A stretch of DNA of 8,539 nt from an uncultured Lachnospiraceae bacterium (GTDB lineage Bacteria; Bacillota; Clostridia; Lachnospirales; Lachnospiraceae). Position 1 is the first letter of the stretch; every line of letters begins with the position of its first letter. Made by a program: the position numbers and the translations under genes. Positions 1 through 6,526 of the stretch are shown one piece after another. The DNA lies in NCBI GenBank assembly GCA_946566415.1, contig CAMNWW010000082.1:1-8539 (forward strand), written 5' to 3'. Below the pieces are notes generated by a model. The model made no database searches, had not been told where the DNA came from, and worked only from the letters and a program-made list of their open reading frames with translations.

Positions 1-372
1 GTTTTCCACTGAACCGTACAGCATCATCCGGTTTTCAATCGTATAATTTCCTTCTACAAGCTGCTCGATGGCCGTCTCCACATTCTGTACCTCGACCTCC
101 GTAAGATAACCCAGGGTTCCCATGTTGATTCCCAGCATCGGAACCTCTCTGGCATAGAGCCTGCGCGACGCCTGGATAAAAGTCCCGTCGCCGCCGATCA
201 CCAGCGCACAGTCGATATCCTTCGGTATCGAATCCGCTCTCATATTCTCGTAATCTCCTTTTTCGCAGAGCACACACTCTCTGCCGTACGATTCAATACA
301 TTCCTTGATACGCATCGTGATCTCATAGTCGTCGTCTTTTGTGTAATTTGTTATAATATAGAATTTCTTCAT
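1..372 (-). CDS. nadK: NAD kinase, N-terminal part (runs off the left edge)
   Basis: NAD kinase phosphorylates NAD with ATP or polyphosphate to make NADP in the cytosol. The first 124 residues are present; the reading frame is still open at base 1, so the C-terminal part lies outside the window. The GGDGT nucleotide-binding motif is at residues 60-64 (VIGGDGTFIQASR context), and the second conserved stretch, GINMGTLGYLTE, is at 81-92. This matches the family's NxGxLGFLTE strand. The ATG at 370-372 is the natural start: it begins MKKFYIITN, is preceded by GGAG six bases upstream, and follows the tlyA stop by one base (TGA-T-ATG). It is therefore the last visible gene of the operon. In related clostridia argR and recN usually follow, but they are not in this window. 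The short start-to-GGDG distance is normal for the compact Gram-positive type. Confidence 0.95.
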   Translation of the reverse strand, partial: MKKFYIITNYTKDDDYEITMRIKECIESYGRECVLCEKGDYENMRADSIPKDIDCALVIGGDGTFIQASRRLYAREVPMLGINMGTLGYLTEVEVQNVETAIEQLVEGNYTIENRMMLYGSVEN

Positions 373-373
373 A

Positions 374-1201
374 TCAGACTCCGTTTGCTTCTTTCTTCGC
401 CAAGGTCCCAAAAGCCTCCTCAACTATCTTATCAATATGCACCGTCTCCGCTATTCCGGTCTTCTCTTCGGGAGATTTTTTCAAATGAATTAAATATTCA
501 ATATTTCCCTCCGGACCTTTGATTGGAGAAAAGTCAAGATCTTTTACATAAAATCCTAAGTTCACCGCAAATTCAGATATCTTACGAATCACTTCAAGGT
601 GAACCTTATTATCACGCACCACACCCTTTTTCCCGACTTTCTCGCGTCCCGCTTCAAACTGGGGCTTGATGAGGGCTACAATCTCTCCGTCCGCTTTCAG
701 ATATTCCCGGATTGGCCCTAAAACTTTTGTGAGTGAAATGAAGGAAACGTCGACAGAGGAAAAATCGATCTCTTCCCCTAAGTCTTCCGGGCGTATATAC
801 CGGATATTTGTCTTTTCCATACAGACGACCCGCTCATCCTGCCTGAGCTTCCAGTCAAGCTGCCCTCTCCCCACGTCGATAGCAAATACTTTTTTCGCCC
901 CGTTCTTCAGCATACAGTCCGTGAATCCGCCTGTGGACGAGCCTACGTCGGTGCAAACTCTCCCTTCCACGGAAATATCAAAACAACGGAACGCTTTTTC
1001 CAGTTTCAGCCCCCCGCGGCTTACATAAGGAAGGGTATGGCCTTTCACTTCAATCTGTGAACTCTCGGGAAACACCGCCCCTGCCTTATCTTCCCGCTGT
1101 CCTTCAACAAATACGTTTCCCGACATAATGATTGCTTTCGCCTTCTCCCTTGAGGATGCCAGGTTCCGTTTTACCAACAGTACATCCAACCGCTCTTTCA
1201 T
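374..1201 (-). CDS. tlyA: TlyA family rRNA (cytidine-2'-O)-methyltransferase with S4 domain (YqxC type)
   Basis: This is an S-adenosylmethionine-dependent RNA methyltransferase, 275 aa, a usual length for the family. Residues 1-60 form an S4 RNA-binding domain (MKERLDVLLVKR...SREKAKAIIMSGNVFVEG). The methyltransferase part follows: YVSRGGLKLEKA at 59-70, the SAM-binding loop DVGSSTGGFTDC at 85-96, AIDVGRGQL at 107-115, DVSFIS at 151-156, LIKPQFE at 177-183, and a GPEGNIEYL end motif near 229-237. Together these supply the K-D-K-E type catalytic residues of the family. In mycobacteria TlyA methylates 16S and 23S rRNA at the subunit interface and affects capreomycin sensitivity; the exact targets here are inferred only. 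The frame extends 20 codons further upstream into dxs, but those residues are not family-like. The ATG at 1199-1201 has a GGGAGGAG site upstream and lies 2 nt after the dxs stop. The nadK start follows after one base. Confidence 0.93.
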   Translation of the reverse strand: MKERLDVLLVKRNLASSREKAKAIIMSGNVFVEGQREDKAGAVFPESSQIEVKGHTLPYVSRGGLKLEKAFRCFDISVEGRVCTDVGSSTGGFTDCMLKNGAKKVFAIDVGRGQLDWKLRQDERVVCMEKTNIRYIRPEDLGEEIDFSSVDVSFISLTKVLGPIREYLKADGEIVALIKPQFEAGREKVGKKGVVRDNKVHLEVIRKISEFAVNLGFYVKDLDFSPIKGPEGNIEYLIHLKKSPEEKTGIAETVHIDKIVEEAFGTLAKKEANGV

Positions 1202-1203
1202 GA

Positions 1204-3090
1204 CTACCTCTGTCTCCTCCCGGACTCCTCCCGGATATATTCTGTGACGATTTTGGTGCATACAGATTCTTCATCCAGCATCACTTCCCTGCGGAGCGTT
1301 TCCACGCTGCCATGTTCGATATAGTCGTCGGGAAGCGCCAGAGAAAATACACGTACATCCAGCGCGCTCCTCTCTGCAAATTCAAGAATTTTCTCTCCGA
1401 ATCCCCCGCATTTTACATTTTCTTCCATAGTAACAATGAGCCGGTGGTCCTTAGCCAGCTCCAAAACCATTTCCTCATCAATCGGTTTTGCGAAACGTGC
1501 ATTGACAAGAGTACAGTTATACCCAATATCTTTCAGCCTTCTCCGAACCTTTACCGCTGTCTCAAACATATGCCCCATACTGAGTATGGCGATGTCCTCT
1601 TCCTCATAGATCAGCTCGCTTTTTCCATATGCGATGGGAGCGCGGTATTCGGCGAACCCGTCGTAAGCTGTCCCTCTCGGATAGCGAACCGAGACAGGCG
1701 CGTTAAGATGCACCGCAAAGCGGATCATATCCGCAAGTTCCCATTTATTTTTCGGAGACATCACCGTCATGTTGGGTATCATGGTCAAATACGATAAGTC
1801 GAAAACTCCCTGGTGCGTCTCTCCGTCGTTTCCCACAAGCCCGGCCCTGTCTACTGCAAATACAACCGGAAGCTTCTGCAGACATACATCGTGAATAATC
1901 TGATCAAATCCGCGCTGCAAAAATGAGGAATAAACGGCGAACACCGGGTGCATCCCCGCAGCGGCAAGCCCCGCCGCAAAGGTGACTCCATGCCCCTCCG
2001 CAATTCCCACGTCAAAAAAGCGTTCCGGATAATACCTGTGAAACACAGACAGCCCGGTCCCGTCTTCCATCGCCGCGGTCAGCGCCACCAATTTATCGTC
2101 CTTACTTCCCATGTCAACGATGACCTTTCCGAACACATCTGTGTAAGAATCTTTTTTCCCTTTCGCCGTCGGCTCTCCAGTAGCAATATCGAATGGGCCT
2201 GTCCCATGAAACCGGGCCGGATCCTCCTCCGCCGGGAAATACCCTCTCCCTTTCTTTGTCATCACATGCAGGATCACAGGCCCTTTCACACGCTTTGCCT
2301 CCATAAAGGCCCTGCCCAGCGCTTTTAAGTTATGTCCGTCAATCGGTCCAAGATACTTGATACCCATATCTTCAAAAAACATTCCCGGAACAAAAAGCTG
2401 TTTGATACTGCTTTTTGTCCGTTTGATATGGCGGACCAGCTTTTCTCCTCCGACAGGAAAGCTTCCTACCGCCTGCTCCACTGCATTTTTCAGATCCGTG
2501 TACGCCTCCGCCGTACGCAGTCCGTCGAGGTACCGGGACATTCCTCCCACATTTTGGGAAATAGACATATTATTATCGTTTAGCACGATGATAAAATTTG
2601 TTTTCAGATTGGCGGCGTTATTAAGCGCCTCATATGCCATTCCGCCTGTCAGGGAACCGTCCCCGATAACAGAAATAACACTGTAATCCTCTCCAAGGAT
2701 ATCCCGCGCCCGCACATAGCCCAGCCCCGCTGAAATGGATGTCGAACTGTGCCCGGTGTCAAATGCATCGCAGTCGCTTTCCTTGCGTTTCGGGAAACCG
2801 CTCATGCCGCCGTATTTGCGCAGTTCATCAAATCCCTTCTTTCTTCCGGTCAGAAGTTTATGAGTGTAAGACTGATGTCCCACATCCCAGATCATCTTAT
2901 CCCTGGGCAGGTCGAAACTTAAGTGCATTGCCATTGTCAGCTCCACCACTCCTAAGTTGGACGCCAGGTGTCCTCCTGTCCGGCTGATCTTTTCAATAAG
3001 AAAGTCCCGTATTTCTTCCGCAAGGTCTTCCAGTTCTCCGTCTTTAAATTGTTTAATATCGTTTGCTTTCTGAATTTGCTCCAGATACAT
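1204..3090 (-). CDS. dxs: 1-deoxy-D-xylulose-5-phosphate synthase
   Basis: Dxs condenses pyruvate and glyceraldehyde 3-phosphate, using thiamine diphosphate, to make DXP. This is the entry step of the MEP isoprenoid pathway and also feeds thiamine and pyridoxal synthesis. The 628-aa protein has normal length and the full set of marks: TGGHLASNLG at 38-47, WDVGHQSYTHKLLTG at 68-82, the ThDP/Mg motif starting GDGSLTGG at 143-150 and ending NDNN at 171-174, the activating glutamate in GIAEGHGVTFAAGLA at 362-376, DRAGLVGNDGETHQG at 414-428, and RYPRG at 469-473. The order is the usual N-terminal ThDP-binding domain, central pyrimidine-binding domain and C-terminal transketolase-type domain. A GTG at 3097-3099 would add three residues, but the ATG at 3088-3090 is preferred. 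It has GGGGTG about 6 nt upstream and gives the typical MxLExI start. It lies 72 nt after ispA and 2 nt before tlyA. Confidence 0.96.
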   Translation of the reverse strand: MYLEQIQKANDIKQFKDGELEDLAEEIRDFLIEKISRTGGHLASNLGVVELTMAMHLSFDLPRDKMIWDVGHQSYTHKLLTGRKKGFDELRKYGGMSGFPKRKESDCDAFDTGHSSTSISAGLGYVRARDILGEDYSVISVIGDGSLTGGMAYEALNNAANLKTNFIIVLNDNNMSISQNVGGMSRYLDGLRTAEAYTDLKNAVEQAVGSFPVGGEKLVRHIKRTKSSIKQLFVPGMFFEDMGIKYLGPIDGHNLKALGRAFMEAKRVKGPVILHVMTKKGRGYFPAEEDPARFHGTGPFDIATGEPTAKGKKDSYTDVFGKVIVDMGSKDDKLVALTAAMEDGTGLSVFHRYYPERFFDVGIAEGHGVTFAAGLAAAGMHPVFAVYSSFLQRGFDQIIHDVCLQKLPVVFAVDRAGLVGNDGETHQGVFDLSYLTMIPNMTVMSPKNKWELADMIRFAVHLNAPVSVRYPRGTAYDGFAEYRAPIAYGKSELIYEEEDIAILSMGHMFETAVKVRRRLKDIGYNCTLVNARFAKPIDEEMVLELAKDHRLIVTMEENVKCGGFGEKILEFAERSALDVRVFSLALPDDYIEHGSVETLRREVMLDEESVCTKIVTEYIREESGRRQR

Positions 3091-3127
3091 AGCCAGCACC
3101 CCGCTTTTTTCCGATTTTGTGTGGTGG

Positions 3128-3163
3128 GCTGCCGTGAATCAAAATTTCAACCGTACAGGCAGC
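3128..3163 (-). promoter_or_regulatory. Inverted repeat in the ispA-dxs spacer (possible RNA hairpin)
   Basis: GCTGCC, which starts in the last base of the ispA stop codon, is complementary to GGCAGC 24 nt later, giving a 6-bp stem at 3158-3163 and 3128-3133. An inner TGAA/TTCA pair could lengthen it around internal loops. No T-run follows, so it is not an intrinsic terminator. It sits in the largest gap inside the operon. An mRNA-processing, stability or spacer role is possible but unproven. Confidence 0.35.
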
Positions 3164-4053
3164 TATTTTTTCCTGTGTATCAGTTCCCGTATTAGATACT
3201 CCAGATAAGAGGCGTCCTTGTCAAGCGATCCTAAAAGATCTGCCGCCTCCTCCGAAATCCGCTTTACATCCTCCGCCGCCGTATCCAGCCCTTTCAAGGT
3301 CACATACGTGGTCTTCTCATTCTTTTCGTCACTGTGAACCGGCTTTCCAAGCTGCTCTACAGTACTTGTTACATCAAGAATATCATCCTGAATCTGGAAA
3401 GCAAGCCCTACATTAGAAGCAATTTTCTCTACAATGCGGACACTTTTGTCATCCGCGCCTGCAAGCACCGCTCCGATCATCATGGCGCTCTCGATGAGAG
3501 CCCCGGTCTTCAGCTCGTAAATGAAATCCAGCATTTGCTGTGTAAGCCCCTTGCCGCAGGAAGCCACATCCACCACCTGTCCGCCGATCATCCCGTAAAT
3601 ACCGGCTTTCTCCGCCAGTATCTTTATAGCCTGTCCGATCTGCGCGCTTTGCTTCGGAGCAATTTCAAAAGCTTTCACCGCGGTCTCAAACGCATAATTA
3701 AGAAGTGCGTCTCCCGCAAGAATCCCCATCGCTTCTCCGTAAACCACATGGGTCGTCTTTCTTCCCCTGCGGTATTCGTCGTTGTCCATTGCCGGAAGGT
3801 CGTCGTGGACCAAAGAGTAGGTGTGTATCATCTCAATGGCCGCCATAAACGGCTCGATTTCTTTTCCGGCGCCTCCGAATAAACGGTATACCTCCTGCAT
3901 CAGCATGGGGCGCAGGCGCTTTCCTCCAGCCGTAACGCTGTATGCCATAGCTTCCATAATTATTTTCTGATACCCTTTCGGCTCTGGAAGATATTCCTTT
4001 ATAACCGCCTCGATCTCTTCTACTTTCTGTTCCCTTGCTTCTTCAAAATTCAT
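3163..4053 (-). CDS. ispA: Short-chain polyprenyl diphosphate synthase (farnesyl/geranylgeranyl type)
   Basis: This trans-isoprenyl diphosphate synthase elongates dimethylallyl diphosphate with isopentenyl diphosphate, giving farnesyl diphosphate (possibly geranylgeranyl) for undecaprenyl carrier and quinone-type products. The 296-aa protein shows AGGKRLRPML at 42-51, a first Asp-rich motif DDLPAMDND at 84-92 with RRGRKTTH after it, GGQVVD near 157-162, a KTGALI patch near 182-187, and a second Asp-rich motif FQIQDDILD at 219-227. The two extra residues inside the first DDxxxxD motif, and a Tyr five residues before it, are typical of bacterial farnesyl diphosphate synthases. Product length cannot be proven from sequence. 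An ATG at 4063-4065 would add four residues. The ATG at 4051-4053 is preferred because GGAG sits 6 nt upstream of it. Its start overlaps the end of xseB by 11 nt, implying coupling. Dxs, encoded next, supplies the same pathway. Confidence 0.93.
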   Translation of the reverse strand: MNFEEAREQKVEEIEAVIKEYLPEPKGYQKIIMEAMAYSVTAGGKRLRPMLMQEVYRLFGGAGKEIEPFMAAIEMIHTYSLVHDDLPAMDNDEYRRGRKTTHVVYGEAMGILAGDALLNYAFETAVKAFEIAPKQSAQIGQAIKILAEKAGIYGMIGGQVVDVASCGKGLTQQMLDFIYELKTGALIESAMMIGAVLAGADDKSVRIVEKIASNVGLAFQIQDDILDVTSTVEQLGKPVHSDEKNEKTTYVTLKGLDTAAEDVKRISEEAADLLGSLDKDASYLEYLIRELIHRKK

Positions 4054-4276
4054 GTGTCTCTCCATTCTCTTCCATGATCAGAACCTTTTTCTCCACTGTA
4101 TCGATTTTATCATTGCACATTTTCAGCATCTCCATGCCTTTCTGATACAAGCGGAATGATTCTTCCAAAGATGTGCTGCCTTCTTCTAATTTTTCTACCA
4201 CATCGTCAAGCCCTGCAAATAGCTGTTCCAGCGTCGTCTCCTGATCTTCCTGTACCTTATCTTCGCGTTCTGTCAT
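4043..4276 (-). CDS. xseB: Exodeoxyribonuclease VII small subunit
   Basis: XseB is the small subunit of exonuclease VII, a metal-independent nuclease that digests single-stranded DNA from both ends to oligonucleotides. The 77-aa protein is the normal size. Its core runs TLEQLFAGLDDVVEKLEEG (15-33), SLEESFRLYQKGMEML (36-51), then a helix ending EKKVLIMEENG. This is the helical hairpin that binds the coiled coil of XseA. The start ATG is at 4274-4276 behind the strongest ribosome binding site of the operon. The gene overlaps the 3' end of xseA by 20 nt in a different frame and the 5' end of ispA by 11 nt, so all three are translated from one message. Confidence 0.94.
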   Translation of the reverse strand: MTEREDKVQEDQETTLEQLFAGLDDVVEKLEEGSTSLEESFRLYQKGMEMLKMCNDKIDTVEKKVLIMEENGETHEF

Positions 4277-5549
4277 GATACTCCTCCTTCCAGGTATCGG
4301 TCACGGACGCTTTAATTCCTCCGTCCGTGACAAATATGGTGATCTCATCATTTTTCTGTACATCTTTGGTACGTCGGATCGTCTTCCCTTCCCGTCCTTG
4401 TACATAGGAAAAGCCCTGGTTCAGCTTTTCCAAGGGCGAAAGCCCCTTCACCCGTTCCAGATAAATTGCCAGATTCTGCCGGCTGTCTTTTATATGCTGC
4501 TTCATCAGGAAATAAATCCTTTCTTCCAGAGATTGTCCCCTTTCCCGATTCTTTCTGCATTTTTCTCCAAATAATTCTGGAATCTGTTCTTCATATTCTG
4601 CGAGTCTCTGCCTATATTCCCGAATTCTTCCCGCCGGGCTTAAATAGGAAAGCTTTGTCTGGTATTTGTCGAGTTGAAGCCTCATCATGTGCACCTTCTG
4701 CACCATGCTCCGCTGCATCCTAAGTCCATATAGCCGGACCGCTTCTATAAGCTTCCCGTATTCACAGACAGCGAGTTCCGCCGCCGCGGAAGGCGTCGGA
4801 GCCCGCAGGTCTGCAACATAATCGATAATGGTAGTATCCGTCTCATGCCCCACCGCGGAAATAACAGGAATTCGGCAGTCAAACACTGCCCTTGCCACGA
4901 TCTCCTCATTAAACGCCCATAAATCCTCCATCGAACCGCCGCCCCTCCCGACGATCATCACATCCACATCCTGCCGTTCCAGCATACGGATCCCTTTTAC
5001 GATGCTCGCCGCCGCGCCTTCCCCCTGCACCTGCGCGGGATATAGGATGATCTGGACATAAGGATTCCGCCGCTTCGTGATATTGATAATATCCCGGACC
5101 GCCGCCCCCGTGGGAGCCGTGACGACTCCAAGCCTCTTCACATACGCTGGAATCTCTTTCTTATACTCCGGCGCAAACATCCCCATCTCTTCCAATTCTT
5201 TCTTAAGAGCCTGGAACTTTTCGTATAAAAGCCCGTCGCCGTCCGGCACGATCTCCCTTGCATAAAGCTGGTATTTGCCGTCCCGCTCATAGACGCTGAC
5301 GCTTCCCAGGGCAATGACCTGCTGTCCTTCCCGCATACGAAAAGAAAGTCCGCTGCGCTGCCCGGCAAACATAACACAGGCAATCGTTCCGGACTCATCT
5401 TTCAAAGAGAAATATATATGTCCCGAAGTGTGATACTTTAAGTTCGACACCTCTCCTTTTACATAGATTCGATTCAGCATAAAGTCCTGCGCGAACATAT
5501 TCTTCACATACGCGTTGACCTGCTTTACTGTATATACATTCTTCTGCAT
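4257..5549 (-). CDS. xseA: Exodeoxyribonuclease VII large subunit
   Basis: XseA is the catalytic subunit of exonuclease VII. The 430-aa protein has the family layout. An N-terminal OB-fold DNA-binding domain (about 1-100) includes RIYVKGEVSNLKYHTSGHIYF at 27-47. The catalytic domain follows, with GVVTAPTGAAVRDI at 141-154, VGRGGGSMEDLWAFNEE at 200-216 and SAVGHETDTTIIDYVADLRAPTPSAAAE at 231-258. A long coiled coil (about 262-375) binds XseB, and a small C-terminal beta domain begins around LSPLEKLNQGFSYVQ. The motif residues Asp, His and Glu in GHETD are intact. Start is the ATG at 5547-5549, 6 nt after the nusB stop. No good Shine-Dalgarno sequence precedes it (the nearest purine run, GGAAAG, is too far upstream), so re-initiation after nusB is likely. 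No other in-frame start nearby fits the MxxVYxVxQVN family start better. Confidence 0.95.
   Translation of the reverse strand: MQKNVYTVKQVNAYVKNMFAQDFMLNRIYVKGEVSNLKYHTSGHIYFSLKDESGTIACVMFAGQRSGLSFRMREGQQVIALGSVSVYERDGKYQLYAREIVPDGDGLLYEKFQALKKELEEMGMFAPEYKKEIPAYVKRLGVVTAPTGAAVRDIINITKRRNPYVQIILYPAQVQGEGAAASIVKGIRMLERQDVDVMIVGRGGGSMEDLWAFNEEIVARAVFDCRIPVISAVGHETDTTIIDYVADLRAPTPSAAAELAVCEYGKLIEAVRLYGLRMQRSMVQKVHMMRLQLDKYQTKLSYLSPAGRIREYRQRLAEYEEQIPELFGEKCRKNRERGQSLEERIYFLMKQHIKDSRQNLAIYLERVKGLSPLEKLNQGFSYVQGREGKTIRRTKDVQKNDEITIFVTDGGIKASVTDTWKEEYHDRTRR
4281..4289 (-). promoter_or_regulatory. Strong ribosome binding site of xseB
   Basis: AAGGAGGAG lies inside the last codons of xseA, with the AGGAGG core 6 nt before the xseB ATG. 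This is near-perfect complementarity to the 16S rRNA 3' end at optimal spacing. It contrasts with xseA, which has no obvious site. High xseB translation would fit the excess of small over large subunits known for exonuclease VII. Confidence 0.8.
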
Positions 5550-5555
5550 ATATTA

Positions 5556-5951
5556 TCACGCTAACTTTCCCAGAACTCCATTGATAAAAGCCGGACCGTC
5601 GTCCCCGGAGAACTTTTTCCCCAGTTCGACCGCTTCATTGATCGCTACTTTTACCGGCACGTCTTCATCCCACTTCATCTCATACACGGCAAGACGCAGG
5701 ATCGACAGGTCCACCTTGTTCATGCGGCTCGTCTTCCATCCTGCCGTGCGTTCATTGAGCATCCGGTCGATCTCTTCCGCTTTGGACGCAATCGCCGCAG
5801 CCTTATCCAGCATATATTTCCGGTCTTTTTCAGTGACGCCTTCAAGCTGGTCCAGATACAATTCCAGTTGGTCTTCCACTGCGTCTGCATCGTTAAACTC
5901 AATTCCGAAAATCATTTTAAAAATGTGTTCCCTTAGCTCGCTTCTTCCCAT
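5556..5951 (-). CDS. nusB: Transcription antitermination factor NusB
   Basis: NusB binds boxA RNA with NusE (ribosomal protein S10) and keeps RNA polymerase in an antiterminating state on rRNA operons. The 131-aa, mostly helical protein has the usual length. It starts MGRSELREHIFKMIF and contains the long variable middle segment. It then shows the signature helices: RMNKVDLSILRLAVYEM at 76-92, then PVKVAINEAVELGKKFSGDD at 98-117 and the terminal FINGVLGKLA at 122-131. These are the strongest conserved blocks of the family. The ATG at 5949-5951 has GGAGAAG about 7 nt upstream. It lies 27 nt after the asp23-family gene and 6 nt before xseA. In Bacillus subtilis folD sits between nusB and xseA; here it is missing. 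Confidence 0.95.
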   Translation of the reverse strand: MGRSELREHIFKMIFGIEFNDADAVEDQLELYLDQLEGVTEKDRKYMLDKAAAIASKAEEIDRMLNERTAGWKTSRMNKVDLSILRLAVYEMKWDEDVPVKVAINEAVELGKKFSGDDGPAFINGVLGKLA

Positions 5952-5978
5952 AATCGGTCTTCTCCAGCCTCTGATTCT

Positions 5979-6362
5979 CTACTTATCTTCCGGCATATCT
6001 ATGCCCGCCACACGGATATTCACATCCGCGACGGTCAGACCGGTCATATTTTCTATCGCAGTTTTCACTTTCTCCTGTGCCTTCATGGTTGTTTCCTTAA
6101 TATTCTTGCCATACCTTAAATTCAGCGCTAAAGATACTGTCACGACACCTTCCAGGACATCCACTTTCACACCCTTGGAAAGACTCTTCATACCAAGCCT
6201 GCTCACAAGTTCGCGGGTCGCGTTCCCCGCCATGGAAGATACTCCGTCAACTTCCATTGCCGCAAGTCCCGCGATAATCGCTACAACTTCGTCGGCGATC
6301 TGTACTTCTCCCAATCCTTCTGTGGATTCCATTGTATATGTGTCTTTTTCTTCTTTACTCAT
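5979..6362 (-). CDS. Asp23/Gls24 family protein (YqhY-like)
   Basis: This is an Asp23/Gls24 (alkaline shock, DUF322) family protein of 127 aa with no signal peptide or membrane segment. The conserved core is visible: GEVQIADEVVAIIAGLAAMEVDGVSSMAG at 18-46, a GVKVDVLEGVVTVSLALNLRYG block at 64-85, IKETTMKAQEKVKTAIENMTG at 88-108, and VADVNIRVAGI at 111-121. A homologue, YqhY, stands at the same position before nusB in Bacillus subtilis and has been linked to control of acetyl-CoA carboxylase. Whether that applies here is inference. It is the first gene of the operon. The ATG at 6360-6362 is preceded by AAGGGAG at a slightly long spacing (about 10 nt). A second ATG ten codons on (MESTEG) cannot be excluded but has no better site. 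Confidence 0.9.
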   Translation of the reverse strand: MSKEEKDTYTMESTEGLGEVQIADEVVAIIAGLAAMEVDGVSSMAGNATRELVSRLGMKSLSKGVKVDVLEGVVTVSLALNLRYGKNIKETTMKAQEKVKTAIENMTGLTVADVNIRVAGIDMPEDK

Positions 6363-6526
6363 TGATAATTAACTCCCTTCATTATTTCCGGTCTGTCGCT
6401 ATGCGCTTATTGTAGCATACTTTTCTTTTAATGGGAAGAAATTTGTGGTTTGTACGATAAAAATCCATATCCATTCAGCCATATAGCTCGATTCGGCTGC
6501 GTTGCCGCCTTTACCGCTGCTTCCTA
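6363..6526. other. Intergenic region between prfC and the asp23-nusB operon
   Basis: These 164 nt hold the operon promoter and its roughly 40-nt leader on the minus strand. Just after prfC there is a weak possible stem (CAGCC paired with GGCTG around a 14-nt loop, 6471-6498), but it has no T-run directly behind it. A TTTTT tract lies some 14 nt further on. I see no convincing terminator, so some read-through from prfC into the operon is possible. No gene is supported here. Confidence 0.6.
6409..6437 (-). promoter_or_regulatory. Sigma-A type promoter of the asp23-nusB-xse-ispA-dxs operon
   Basis: On the minus strand a TTCCCA -35 box (6432-6437, 4 of 6 matches to TTGACA) is followed by a 17-nt spacer and a TACAAT -10 box (6409-6414, 5 of 6 matches to TATAAT). 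A TG one base before the -10 makes it an extended -10 element. Transcription would begin near 6402, giving a leader of about 40 nt before the asp23-family ATG. It is the only good promoter I could find upstream of the operon. Confidence 0.65.

Noticed and set aside
35..277. 80-codon minus-strand frame inside nadK
   Set aside because: It overlaps the nadK frame, which carries GGDGT and GINMGTLGYLTE. It exists only because nadK runs off the edge and has no stop in the window.
1202..1261. Upstream extension of tlyA by 20 codons
   Set aside because: The extra residues (MHQNRH...) overlap dxs and do not look like an S4 domain start. The ATG at 1199-1201 has a good ribosome site and the family-like MKERLDVLL start.
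3091..3162. Riboswitch or separate promoter before dxs
   Set aside because: The 72-nt gap is too short for a thiamine riboswitch with expression platform. TTGAAA is present, but no -10 box lies at a usable distance.
5515..6372. 285-codon open frame on the plus strand
   Set aside because: It is antisense to nusB and the asp23-family gene, both of which have clear family motifs. The translation is Ser/Thr/Phe-rich low-complexity text typical of an antisense shadow, with no ribosome site.
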